Assembly: GCA_947579665.1 (NCBI GenBank)
Contig: OX388343.1
Coordinates: forward strand, 88,330,254 to 88,394,253
Reading direction: 5' to 3'
Length of the DNA stretch: 64,000 nt
From: Sympetrum striolatum
Taxonomy: Eukaryota > Arthropoda > Insecta > Odonata > Libellulidae
Both the position numbers and the translations under genes were made by a program. Shown here one piece after another: positions 1 through 12,814 of the stretch (position 1 is its first letter; each line of letters begins with the position of its first letter). The notes beneath the pieces were generated by a model. The model worked only from the letters and a program-made list of their open reading frames with translations. It ran no database searches and was not told where the DNA came from.

Positions 1-846
1 AGTCGGGTCGTCTCGGTTCCTATTCTTACCCTTAACCCATCTCGCCGGAAATTGAATGTACAAAATAGATTCATCCGAGCAAACTATCAAAATTCTTCAT
101 GAATTTATGTAAAAATAAGGCTACATAAATGATATCATTAACAAATCTATTTAGAATTGGATGTAAGATAAGAATAGCATTATTATTAGATCTTCTTCAT
201 TGATGTCATCAAATCTGTCGTGGGGAGTGGATTAATTTAATATGAAGCTAACTCTGACTCCACAGCTCTTTTTCATGTAAAACACTAAATATATATGAGC
301 AAAAAATTAGATTGTAATATCCTTGTTTATAATTATGTATCCATGTGATACAAGGAACGTTTACAGAAAAATTTGACTCTTGAAATTGTGATAATGAATA
401 ATTTTTTAAATATATAATGATTGTATGCGATTGCTGCACCCTTGATTTCCCCGGTTGCATTCCTTATTTACTCTCGAAGCCGGTACTTGCCCTGTAGACG
501 CCAAACAAACAAAACTGTGTCTTCAATACATTCCTCTCAGTGGCATTGAGACCGGAGCATGCACTTTATCACCTCTTTAAATTCTAAAGGAGTGAATCAT
601 TGGCCCTCGCAGACGTCGTAAGACTTCGGAGGTGTCCATCAACAGATTTATTCCGGTCGCCGCATCCGAGACGGGAGTGGGGAAGATCTCTTTAAGGGAG
701 CAGCCAAAACGAAAGTCTTTTTCTTCTTTTGAAAATCGGTAGCGTTCCCCGACTTTCCCTCGCGAACCTTCACGTATTTCGAGGAAAACACTCTTCTCTG
801 CGGAATTCTCTTTTCGCCTTTCCCTTGACCCTCGTCTCTGAGATAA

Positions 847-860
847 CTCTCTCTCTCTCT
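847..860. repeat. (CT)7 microsatellite
   Basis: A pure CT run within a pyrimidine-rich stretch (about 760-960). Confidence 0.85.
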
Positions 861-2689
861 TATCTGAAATTAAAAGAGGGTCTCGCTTCGTATTCCGGAT
901 GAGACTCTTCTTCTCGCCTTATTAATTCCCTCTGCTTCCGCTGAGGAATGCTGGAAATTAGGGTACGCTTTCGGTAAAAGCGGCGGACGCGTGGGTGGAA
1001 TTTCAACAGCGGAGAGAGGCCTTAAAAAAGGGACTTTGCTCAACCCTTTTACTTCGACGCTGAAAAGTTATTTTCCCTTGTTAGTCGCCTGGGATCAATA
1101 TGATGTTTTATTTTAAATTTCGTCTGTCTCGGTCTAATATGCAATTGGAAACTTATTTTTTTTAATTTTCAAGCATGAGTACTATTCATATTACTTTTTC
1201 TTTCCTTGTTAGATATACATTTGCTCATCTGCTTTCCTTTTGAAACTTATTATTTTCTTTTTAATTGTATTTTTATACATTTATGTATTCATGTTAAACT
1301 CTGAAATTAAGGAAATTTGACTAATTTTTACTTCTTCATTTCTATCAATATACTTATTTAAACTTAAATACAAGAAGTGCTTCATTGTCGTTCATTGTTG
1401 ATAAAATATTCTTTATCATTCTTAATCTACAATAAGTGTGGGTAATTTATTGATTCTACAATAGCAGAATTTTGTTATCCTAATAATTGATGGATTGATT
1501 CATTGCTCACAATATTGTTTTATATAGTTAGTATTTAATTGTTTTGGGGAAACATATTGCCTTGATTGTCTTTATTCTAACAATTGACGAATAAAAAATC
1601 GCCTCAAAATGATGAACGGGAGTTATTATAATGAAAGTGAAGCGATGCCTTTGTCTATTGTGTTACATCTAGACAAATCGAAGAAATAATTCTAATTTAT
1701 GCGATTCTAATAAGCTTTTATGATTTATGTAATTGCATGTTGTCACATTTAAATGATCTTTTATTTATTACCAATGATATCATTCTTACTGTATATCCAT
1801 GTCTTATGTCATGTAATGATTCATTCTGAAATTTCCTTAAGTTAAATACTCCGTACGCAAACCGAGCAAATAATGGTATCCTTCAAAATATGCCTTTCTA
1901 TTCTTACAAAAAAATTACGGAAAAGAAATCTTTTCAAGTTCACCAGAGGTATATAATTCTCAGTACCAATTGATTGCCGGAATTTAAGGCCGTAAGAATA
2001 AACGCAAAAAAACTATGTATTCCTTTCAAACCGTTTTTTATCCTCAACGATTCTTCCTCGTTTCTTCTTGGAAGAGTTTAGCAAAACGTGGAGCGCTAAC
2101 CGTCGATGCTAAATCCGATATGTTTCCTTTGCAATTGAAATATCGCAATTTGCAAGAGGAAGGAGGTGTGTTTAAATGTCGAAAGGGGGTCTCGTCGATC
2201 CAAGAGATGTCCTTCGAGACTTGGAGGGAAATGTGGAAATGATTGGCAAGCGACGGGAGGGAAAGCTCTCTTCTAATCTCTTTGATCTGCATCTCTCTCT
2301 GCCGGGTGCATTGCGCCCTCTTCGATAAGGAAATACTTAGGCGTGACAAACTTTCCAACTACGCAATCCACGAGATTTCGGGGCGCATCACGAAGACCTT
2401 GACTTTAAGCGGATCTTTCGCAGATGCTCCGCGTTGCGTGATGGAAGGTCAAAATATACCTCCCGAATCACATTCATCTGAAAACTAATTTCATTTATTT
2501 TTATTGGAGTTAATCGTCTCTGATTGTTACACTCGTGTATACCAATTGCTGTATCGTTTTAGCATTGCCAGTGTTGTTTTACACGTGTATGTAATTGTTG
2601 TCAATTACTCTCGCTGACCCTTTGTTTTGCCTTAAGCTTTGTTACCGATTATTACGCTCAATTAGACTGTTTTATTAGAGAGATTACCG

Positions 2690-2835
2690 TTATTGTGGAG
2701 ATTATATTATAGCTATGGAGATCATTGTTATGTTCATTATTAAAACTATTGATATTATTATTATGATGATGATTATTATTGCTATGGAGATTATTATCAT
2801 TATTATTTAGATTATTATCACTATGGATATAATTA
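2690..2835. repeat. Imperfect ATT/ATG trinucleotide-rich repeat
   Basis: Interrupted runs of ATT and ATG, with the phrase CTATGGAGAT recurring (near 2713 and 2782). It appears to be a decayed microsatellite with an embedded longer unit. Confidence 0.6.
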
Positions 2836-5800
2836 TTTCATATGGAGTCTCGAGTTAAATCAACCAACTTAAAGAGCGAAATTTCCTGAGATTTTTATCT
2901 TAGGCTAATATATCATAGGCTCTTACTATTATGTTGGAATATTGATGTACTAAAAAGTGCTCCCCCTCAACTGCTGTCATAATCATAGAAATGTGAGCGG
3001 GTCCTTGGAGAGAAAATCCGGATGATGCTGTAATAATATTCAAGAACATATCAATATCTGGATAAGTAATTTGTTAAATGACATGTTGCTTTCATAAATG
3101 CCAAGTGATGATTGTTAGATAAGAGCTGTCGTCTTCATTTATAATCTGCGAGTATTTTTTAGATGATGATTTTTGCTTTTCATGTTTTTCACATACTTTT
3201 TGAAGACCAGTAGGAAATGAAAGCTTTACAAAAAGTCTGTTATTCCTCCAATTTGAGATGTATTCATAAGATGCGCAGTTCGATTCTGGAAATGAAGGAC
3301 AATTTTAGCAATAGTATTCCATCAATTATCGATAGTTATGCTCATTGTTTACCTCGATTAAAAATTGTTATTTTAGCAGCTTTGATTTGATTAGAGGCAC
3401 CAAACATTTGGTTGGTTGATTGAGAAGTGAGATTTCGTATGAAAGCACGTGGGTACTCCGAATCGCATCTGTCGCATCAACTGGTTCCTCGAGACTGTTC
3501 CTTCGAGACTAACTTTTATCTCGATGCCAGTTGGATAAAATGTTCCCTATTCGAGGAAAACTTTTTTTTCTGTTTTTCTGTTTTCTTTGTTTTCTTTTCA
3601 TGTTCTTCCTTATTTTCGGTGCCTCAGTGGATTATTTTTAAACTCAAACGAAAACTCATGCGTTATCTCTCACGAAAATTCGCCTAAAAGTGATCCTGCA
3701 CCTGATGATGCTCCCACTTCCCTTTTCTAAAAGATCGTATCGCTGATTTTCAATTTCTAGTGCTTTTCCCTCCGGCGATAATGCATGTTGGAGTGGATCC
3801 AAGAATAGTTCGAGATACATCGAAATCTGCAATCGTCGTCTCAGTCCAGAAGACAAATGGAATTCTTCTCCTTGAGAGATATTCTTTCGAAACTCTTTAT
3901 CCGGAATCGCATCTGAATATCTCATCGCAGATTTAACTCGATTACGTATGAATCATTCCTCACCGTGTATTTTTTCCTTCATCGTCGGCATGCAAAGTGT
4001 TTTGCGACGTAAAAGCGTTTTGTATGCTAAGTGACGTGTTGGCCTGACGGATGAATTTTTGATTCCTCTTGTTTGTTTCTCCCCGATGAATATTTAAAGC
4101 GTACGCGAGCGGCGCAGTTATTACGGGTAAACATCGGATCGGACTAATGGGCAAGCAGAGGACACTTTCAATGCGGAATTAACGCTGGCACTTTACATCA
4201 ATTGTTTACGCTTCTGTGTATGGTGAGTGTATTATAAAGATCGTTCATGCAGCTCATCTTCATTAAATTGAAATGTGACCAAATATTACGGAATCACGGG
4301 ACGGAGTCTTTTCGATTGCTTAGCATCGTGACGTTGTTATTCCTCCCGGACATCAACTAATAATATTCCCGGATCGTCTTCAACAGATGCACAATTGTTC
4401 ACTACTTGAATAAACTATTCATGTTCAGAGATGTCCTCTTGGGATTCATCACCATGGCGACGTACAGATTTGTTTGTTACAGCTCTACAGACCTCCATTT
4501 CCAAGCAAGTAACTTCATTCCCTTTTTTCAAGTCCGTTTTTTCTTGGAATGTTTTTTATACTTAACTATGCTATGCTTTTCCATCTTTATTTTCTAACCT
4601 TAACCCTCACCTGCTTAATCTAAGCTAGGTATTTATAATAGTTCCATTCCTTCTTATACTTTCCGCTGCAGACTATGGCGCATACCTTAATCTGCAGCCG
4701 ATTACGTTTTCCCTTCTTCTTATATTCTCGCAGACCTCTCTCTTCTTTTGCTCGTCGAAGTACTTCTTCATTTATTTATCCGGTCAGACTTTAATTTTCA
4801 TCTGCAAAATACATCTGCAGCAGCATCTATTCTTCTGTAGCATACATTTCCATTGCTTTGAATATCCTCTTATGCTACAACAGTCCATTTTTCACAGGCA
4901 TATGGAATTAATCAATATCCATATCTAGGTATTTTCAACCTGTTATGTAATATCAAAGCTTGTACCTCATGGAATTATGATTTAAAAGTACATCATTGTA
5001 ACCTTGTGGAATGTTCTTGTTAATTTATAAACTTTCACCGATTTGGCGTCAGGCGAATCGAAAAGTGGCCATCAAAAATTACCGACGTGACTGATAGACG
5101 CAGGAAGAAGTAATTGGTTCACGTAATGCCAATGAAGTTCCAAACTAAGAAATTTTTTGTGAGGTTAAGGTATATTGGTTTAATATATGTGTTAGCGGAA
5201 ATGAAAGTGCAATTTATCGATGTAAGACTCAACTTACGTTGCTGAACGTAATTGTTTTTAATAAATCGAACCTCATCGTATCGAATTTTTTCATCGAAAC
5301 CTATATATTGGAATGTCAACTTGCGAGCATCTCTTTGCTTACGGATATCTGGATGCGCAAGAAAACAAATTCTTTAATTTTTATCGCTTAAGCGTGTCTC
5401 GAACACAAGCGGATGGGAAGGCATCTTGCCAAAGTGAATGGGGGAAGATCGTTTTTAAGACGAATTCCATGTGAACTCATCTCCAATTAACATTTTAAAT
5501 GCCATTCCATCGTGATAAATTTAGTAGATTTATAGTGATAGTGGGAAAAACTTCGTAATCTTAAATTTAAGCTCCTTATCAGATCCTTGCCGAATTGCTT
5601 GCACCGCAGAACCATCCAAAGGATAGGGGTTCAACATCTTCGCCTTATGTTCTCAAGTTGGACAGATAGGAAACGATTCATAGTTTAAAATCCTTTTAAA
5701 AATCATGCCACATCTATCTAACACTTAGAATTTTCTAGTACATTAAATATCTAATTATTATTAAATTAAATATGCATATAGGAACACACAAAGTGGTAGA

Positions 5801-6715
5801 ATTTTCTATCATACAATGACAGTCATAAATACAAGTAATGGATAGGCATATTAAAACAGGAAAAGGCATGTAGTAAAATAAAGTATATCATAAAAAGTAA
5901 AGTACTAATACAATATTGCTAATAATTTTTTCTTTCCATCACTCATTAAATTTATTCAATTAATTTATTCTTCATAATATTACTTCACTACTGATCACGA
6001 TCATAGTATTTCATAAAAGTATCTAAATTGAAGGTTCGATACCTCGGGCATCGAAAGTACAGAACTGAGATAATTCCAAATGAATGTTTGTCGAGTTCCT
6101 CAAGAAACCCACTTAACTCTCTTTTTAAAAAGAGCTCTCCTTAAGTGGAAACGACACGCAGTGCGCACATACCACGTCGATGTCACCTTTTCGTGAACAC
6201 GTGGACCGATCCGGAGCAATTACTCGGCTCTTTTTTCAGACCGTCCTTTTTTCCGAGCGCTAACATTTAACGGGCGTGCGTAATTTTTTCGTCGTCGCTA
6301 AGCAACAAGGCTAATAAACCTAATAAAATCATCTAATGTGAAATTCCTGTGCCAAGACTCACCTCTGACTCATCGGATCGTAAAACGTTACGCAAATTTG
6401 TTAGAGCGTTGGTTAGACATTCCCTGGACGTGTTTTCGTTGTTTTTTCACACGTTGTGGTGCTCTTGATACGGAAGTATCAGGAAAAAACTAAGAATTGG
6501 AGCAAAAATGGGTGGAATGTGATTTACTGTTATCTTTGTGCGATAGATTGGGCGGTTATTTTTTGCTTTTACGTTACAGTTAGCTTTTTCTCTATGCGAA
6601 TAGAACAGTATGCGAATTTGTTAACCGTGCTCGGCTTGATCTTTGTACAATTTTTATTCCTGAATTTGTTACAGATGGGCTCTAAGATATGTACTGCGTT
6701 CATAAAGTTCCCAGA

Positions 6716-6870
6716 CCTATTTTTTCCCGCGAGAACGCCGAGCAGGAGAAATGTAAACTTTGTTGTAGATAGCGCCATATATTGTGGGAACAGCTACCTA
6801 CCAACTACCTATTTAACACCAGAATTTTACCTTTCTCCTGCTCGGCGTTTTTACGGGAAAATAAATTAGG
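6716..6870. mobile_element. Inverted-repeat element, MITE-like
   Basis: Arms at 6726-6760 and 6823-6857 match in inverted orientation at 30 of 35 positions, including an 18-base identical core (AACGCCGAGCAGGAGAAA). Weaker T/A-rich pairing extends outward to about 6716 and 6870. The middle, about 60 nt, is unique. I cannot identify a target-site duplication or superfamily. The 137-codon open frame at 6456-6869 runs through this repeat and is not treated as a gene. Confidence 0.55.
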
Positions 6871-9047
6871 GGACTTTTTTCCTATAAAGTAGTATATCAG
6901 GAGATTTTCGATAGAGGTATTGGATTAAAGTGTGAGTTTTTATTTCATAAAGCGTTTCTGTTATTATTCATTGCTTGATTTGTTTTCAAAGGTGCTCTAG
7001 TAAACCATATTTATGAACGAGTACCTTTTGGTTGGGTAGCTGCCATGCTTACTAATGTTTATTTACTATAGTATGTTGGAGATACGGCGCCGTCATTCCA
7101 AAGGTTCTCACACCTCTACATATGTCATAAGTTTGCCACAGCTCTTGGGCTAATGTTTCGGATTGCTCAATAGATTTGCAGCTGAGGAAATCTCGCATCT
7201 AATTTATCCCTCAGATTAGATTAGATCATCCTAGATTAGATCATAGAAGGCATTCGTAAGCATAAGTGGTATTTCTCCCAAGTGGGCTCGCGCTCCGAAT
7301 ATCTCTCGAGGAATCGTAATCTCCTGTGATCATCTTAATTTCGCGTCCTGCCATTCTTTTATCCGGCGGGTAGGGTACCAATCTAATTTTTGTTTCGTAC
7401 AGCTGAAGATACTTGTTCCTTTTATCACTCCCCTAATTCAGTCGTTTCAATACCAGTGCCTTCCCTACCTTTTTGGTCTCACAGCATACGCAAGTACTAA
7501 ATTGAACAGGGTGGCACCTAAAAATACGGATGGTTTAATTCAAATCAATTAATGAAATTAAATGTGAAGAAAACACGAAAGCCCTATATCAAAATTTATA
7601 GTTAAATTGAGTTTAATTATAGTATTCACTTAAAACACATAAACCGTTATAAAAGTGATGGTTAAGCCTCCACTGGTTTTAAAAATAATGATTAACTTAA
7701 TTGCCATGTATTAAAATCACTCCATGTCGCTAAATTGCTGGTGCGCTTAAATCTCAGATTAGTTAATAAGCTGATTTGACTAGACATAACAATACCGGGC
7801 CTCAATCTCGTGCTTACTTCGTTAATCAGCATTTTAATTATCCATGAAGTATAACTGTCGATTATAATTCGGTGTGTTTGATTTAAAGTGAAGTTTAAAG
7901 TTAAACTACTGCCTAACTATACGTTGTAATACCGCGACTATGTTTGTAAGAAAATAGTATTAAGTTCTCTAAGAATTTTCATTTAACGACAAATTAGTTG
8001 TAATTAAAGTGAATATGCAATACTTGATTAGAGGGGTATCTTATTCTTGTATATTATGCGGCACAAGAAGACCTTAGTTAACATTCGCCAGTAGTTCCCT
8101 GTTCCTAAGGATTTTGATGATGATTTGCAAAACATACGATTTGCTTAAGCCATGATGAGTGGCTCAAAATAAAAACTAAGAGCAGCGTATCTACGATAGC
8201 TTCACCTTTATTGGATTTTCATGCCAATTGAACGCTTCTTAGAGTTAATTAGAGAGACACCGTTATTGCTGCTATTTTGAGATTGTCACCTAAATTGTTG
8301 TCTCAAACCGCCTCCTTTTTGGCAAGCCAGTAGATCCGCTCCTGCTCAACAGAGCACCTTAACACACCGTTCGATCTAAAATCGTCGCAGCGTCTTCGGG
8401 AAGTTCAGCACCAGAGGTTTCGATCCCAACGGATCCTCTGAATCTGAGGTCATTTCCTCAAGCCGTCGCGCAATCCGTCAGCGACGGTCAGTATTTGCCT
8501 AGCCAATGTTTCCCCATGGAGCTATTGGACGGAGTGGATGGAAGGCGGCGGGAGCAGGTTGTTTCCACAAGATCTCCCTCTCCTCCTCCCGAAGGCGCCC
8601 CGAGGGCCTCGGTGTACACCCTAACGGTCCTTCCCCCTCCCCCACTCCCGATTCTCTCCGCTTTCTCTCCGTTTCGCTTCTTCGTTCCTTCTCTTTACAC
8701 TCTCGTACCACCGTTTAACTCCTGTAATTGATGCGGTATTTGCATAGATTCTGATGGCTTCGGAATGCCAACTCTTTTTCCATCCTCCGTGGTCTTCGTC
8801 CCCGCGAGTGGATTCCAACGCGTCCGGGTGGTTACAGAACGGTGTGTCTTGTCGCTAAATGAGCTTAGATCCTCGTGCAATACTTGCGAAGGTGCGTTGA
8901 AGTCTCCTCCTCGATGCAAATCGGTGCCTATTTCTGGACGATGCCACTGGACAGCATTCCGCTACTACAGCGACAGTAGTTGATGGTGAATATGTGATAC
9001 GGGTTTGATCACATCTTTACTTAAAGTGCTACCTATAAACTCTTTCG

Positions 9048-9101
9048 ATACGTCCTCACGTGAAGATGACCATGATGGTCGAAACCGGTCGTTATACGTA
9101 T
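9048..9101 (+). ncRNA. Hammerhead-like hairpin motif, copy A
   Basis: TGAAGA (9061-9066) is followed by a perfect 5-bp hairpin, GACCA-TGA-TGGTC (9068-9080), then GAAACCGGTC (9081-9090). Outside, ATACGT (9048-9053) pairs with ACGTAT (9096-9101). This is the layout of a minimal type I hammerhead: CUGANGA, helix II, GAAA, a tiny helix III AC-CG-GU, then the C of a GUC cleavage triplet, enclosed by helix I. Two deviations weaken the call: the C of CUGANGA is a G here, and one extra U precedes helix II. It may be a decayed copy. Such ribozymes are known in Penelope-like elements and retrozymes. Confidence 0.35.
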
Positions 9102-12100
9102 GTACTCCTTATCCTAGACATAGAATGTGGCTCGTTTAATTCGGATTTAAGATTTAAAGGCAATGACTTAATTGATACAACATTTAAGCAGTGTAATTCT
9201 ATTAACTTCTGCCCAGTGGCGTGATTACGGCAGATATCGGAGAATTCAAATTTTCGTTTATATAGAGTTTATATTTATTTTATATAGAAAATGGTCCGTC
9301 AAGAACCAATATTTTTCGAGAATAAACCTCTTGCTGAAATTTCAATGATCCATTTTTATCATTTTATTATGTTGCTGTTAGCAAAGGTCTTAAGGAATTA
9401 AAATCTCAGCTTTTAATGGATTAAATCTTTTTTAACTTCGGTCGCAATTGCGGTGCATATTTCGCTTGTCGCTAACTGAAATTCTTGTAAAACCATGTCT
9501 GAATTATCTGACTCAGGTTATCCTAATGCGTGTACATTAACACGAGCCCAAAATATTTTAAGATGACGAAAATATGAATGGTACTGTCCACTCTGGATCA
9601 CCTGTTGAAGAGTGGCTTGATTTTATTTTGCAGTTTTTAGGCATAATGTAGGATTGGTTAAGCTAGTATAAATCGAGTCTCTACCTGATAATTTAGTTTT
9701 GGAATAAATAATCTTCTCTTGCAGGGTTATCATTCTGATTTTTTTCTTTTAAGTTCTCACGTTGAATTTTATATATGCGTTGCTTCATTGAATTCCGTTG
9801 GCGATGTTACAAAATTTCCCACAAGCATGATAGATGAGGTGATTAGCAGTGTTGGGTTCAGCTGTGTTTCTGCCTTGAGGTACTTTCTGTCGCTACGGTT
9901 GAATTTTCTACTTACATTTTAGCAATACCGACCTCTATTTCTGCAACGTGATACGAAATTGTTGCAATTATAATGTAAGAAAAGTTATTATTGTTTAATT
10001 CATTAAGTTATTGCTGTCGGCAATTTCACTGTTACTGTAACACTAAGTTGCTGCTACAATTAAATTATATCCTTTAATTGTTTCATTCAAAATCTTTATT
10101 GTTGACCGATGTTATAAATGCTGATAATAATTGAATTAAGACGACAGCCATTATTAACCACAATGGTCTTCGAACACATTTTCAATTTCCTTACTTAGAT
10201 CCATTCATAACGCCAAAAATCGACGCCCCTTTCATCGGTTATCCTTGAGGATTTGCCTTACTTGCTCATTACTTGATTCCGGCCCCGGTTAATTACCATT
10301 AATAGTAAGTTTTTTCAGCTACTTTAGTCTCGTTCTACGCATATAAATAGCCTCTCGTTGAATCCGGTTCCATCGCAGCATAACGCTGCAAGTGTCGGTA
10401 GTAACATCTTCGTCGGTTCTACAGGTTCAATCTCAAGGCGGGCCATTCAAGAGTTGGGAAAACCTTGGCGAGAATGCGGTGGGCCTCTCCCGCCCCCAAC
10501 GACTCCCCGGGGCGAGAGCATTTCCGAATACCGGCACTACAACTCCTCCAGACACACCTCCATCCTGCTTTCCAAGCGTCTCCATTTCGAAGAACGCATT
10601 TTCTAGGGCGACTCGCATTCCTCGAGCGTCATCGAAGAGTATGTCCTCCGCATCGTGTTTTGGAGACCCTTCTGCACGGGCGATACTCGTCAAATTTTCA
10701 CCCGTGTTCTCCATTGAGGGACTCGTCGGAAATTCAAGGATGAGTCGGGAGGTATTATATTTTTTTTTCGAGGAATGGCCGTCCTGAGGAATTTTGATGA
10801 GTGGCGCTGGTGGTCCGCGGCGGTTGGCCCGAGACTTGCGAATGAGGTTCCTCCATGTACCACTTTCGGTAGGACGGTGCTACTTTTTCGTGCCTCCCAT
10901 ATGAGTGTCTTTTATGTCTTTGCGGCCAATGTGGGACTCCGAAAGCCTCTGAGGATTTCATTCTGGTTAATCAACATTCGAACTTTGCGAAGGGAAGATG
11001 CCGGAGTCGAAATAATTTGCGCTTTCGACAGCACCGGCTGCATGACGTACCTGTGGCAACAGTGAACTCACTGCGCTAGTTGTTATAACCTTTCATCTTT
11101 AGATTTAAATTTCACATTTCTTGCGTTCTATTGCTATAATCAACGTTTCCTTAATAGCATTGTAATATTTTATTCGTTATTCAAAAGTTTGAGTGCAGTA
11201 TGATCGATTAATAGCTCTTATTCTACTCTAGTTAATTTGGGAACTCGCCTCCATCAGTTGGGAGAACAATTCTGTTTTTCGTATATTTTGGTTTGAAACG
11301 ATCGAAATATTTGAAAGTCCCATTATGGACTATCAATAGATTGCTGTATCTTGAGGGCCCTTTCTCTTTAACGTATAATTTTTCTAATTTGAGCAAAAAT
11401 GTCGTATTTTTACCACATCACCAACCTTTACGATGACGTGTACATCATTTAAGATTACTGCTGAAATACCAGAGTTGAGATATTTATTATGGATTTACAT
11501 ACCATACATTATCGATGATTTTTTCAAAATTGAGATTTTAGCCGTTTCGATGTATAATACGAAAACGCATTATTTTGAGATAATGGATACACTATGTCTG
11601 AGCAAGTAAGCAATATCTGATTAGATGAGTTAAGATAGCCATTTCAAAAATTGAGCTACATATAAGGACCAACTTGTTTTCCAGCGTAAAGAAATACGTT
11701 TAAGTTAATGTAGGTGAAATGGTTGCTCCTCGGTATCTTCATTATAGCTTTAATTCATTAGTACCCATATTCGATCTCTTAGCGATATATCGTATCTGTA
11801 CTGTTTCTTTCCCCTCTAACATGATAGTAGTTATGGGATTCAGTGCGTAAGATAGCCTTGAAAAAAATTATTTTTTCTGAACTGCATGAAATCCCCGAGT
11901 GAAACATTTTGCCACAGAATTTCTAGCGAATTCTAATGCTGAAGAATTCCATAATTATTATTAAACACAGATAATTAGCTATTTAAACAAATATTTTTTT
12001 TAAATTATGTGTTTTTCCGATCGATAAGCAATCCCGTAAATCATTTCAACCATTTTTTTCGTTTGGGAAAGGTAGAAAAAATTCTTCAAGTTCGCAATCA

Positions 12101-12803
12101 TAACTTATGTTGCAAAAAAATCCTTTTCCTGGAAGACTTCCAATGCCGCAGTGTTTCATGGAATGGTAAGATGAAATTCAATGCATTTTTTCTCAAGGAA
12201 TAAATGTTTAATGCGTCGTTATTGGCGGCTTTTTTTAAAGCGAAACTTCATTTACTCTAATCACCGTTGAATAAATGGCGATATTTTGCAGGAATGCGGA
12301 AAGCGACTCTCCACACTCATGCGAAACGTTCGCTAAATGGCATCGATGTCCTAAATTAATCAGTGGGTTTGAAAATTAGGCACGTCGCGAAATATATTTT
12401 CCCAAAAATTTTCTGTGTTAGGATCTTCCAGACCGTGGGTTTCCACGCATATAATCAGTTGTGAATCAGTGAGACGATACCTTTGCTAGAAAACTGACAT
12501 CGTCGGCTTCAGACAGAGAACGTGCGAGGAAACTGCACCGAAGCTTAGTGAGAAAATGAGAGTATTCCATTAGAGTGTGAGCCCCTGTAATTGTGTAAAA
12601 GATAGAAACTACAGAACTATTATTGTAAGTTAAGTGTAAGAAATTCTAACTAATGACTGTAACTAGTGATATTTTTAAACAATAAATTTTGATAATGTTT
12701 CACGGAAGATTTCTAAAATAACGAATTACAAACTCATCGCTAAACAGAAGTGAAAAATGTTGACGTGACCGGTGACGTGTTTTTCTCTAGGTTGGAATAC
12801 CAG

Positions 12804-12814
12804 GGTTCGAATCC
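12804..12814 (+). other. Isolated pol III B-box-like sequence
   Basis: GGTTCGAATCC matches the tRNA/SINE B box exactly. No cloverleaf can be built around it: the T stem has a mismatch, no acceptor stem pairs, and no clear A box lies 30-60 nt upstream. It could be the trace of a tRNA-derived SINE or chance. Confidence 0.2.

Larger units (their letters stand above)
1..6715. other. No gene seen: AT-rich DNA with GC-richer patches
   Basis: Mostly AT-rich sequence. Somewhat GC-richer patches lie at about 600-1080, 2040-2470 and 3440-4160. Open frames here (up to 104 codons at 2044-2358, minus) overlap frames on the other strand and show no recognisable domain. Contains the (CT)7 and ATT/ATG repeats listed separately. 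Confidence 0.6.

Noticed and set aside
6456..6869. 137-codon open frame
   Set aside because: Its 3' part runs through both arms of the inverted-repeat element and the product has no recognisable domain.
8495..8731. Proline-rich 78-codon frame
   Set aside because: Explained by a CT-rich stretch; other frames over the same bases are open too.
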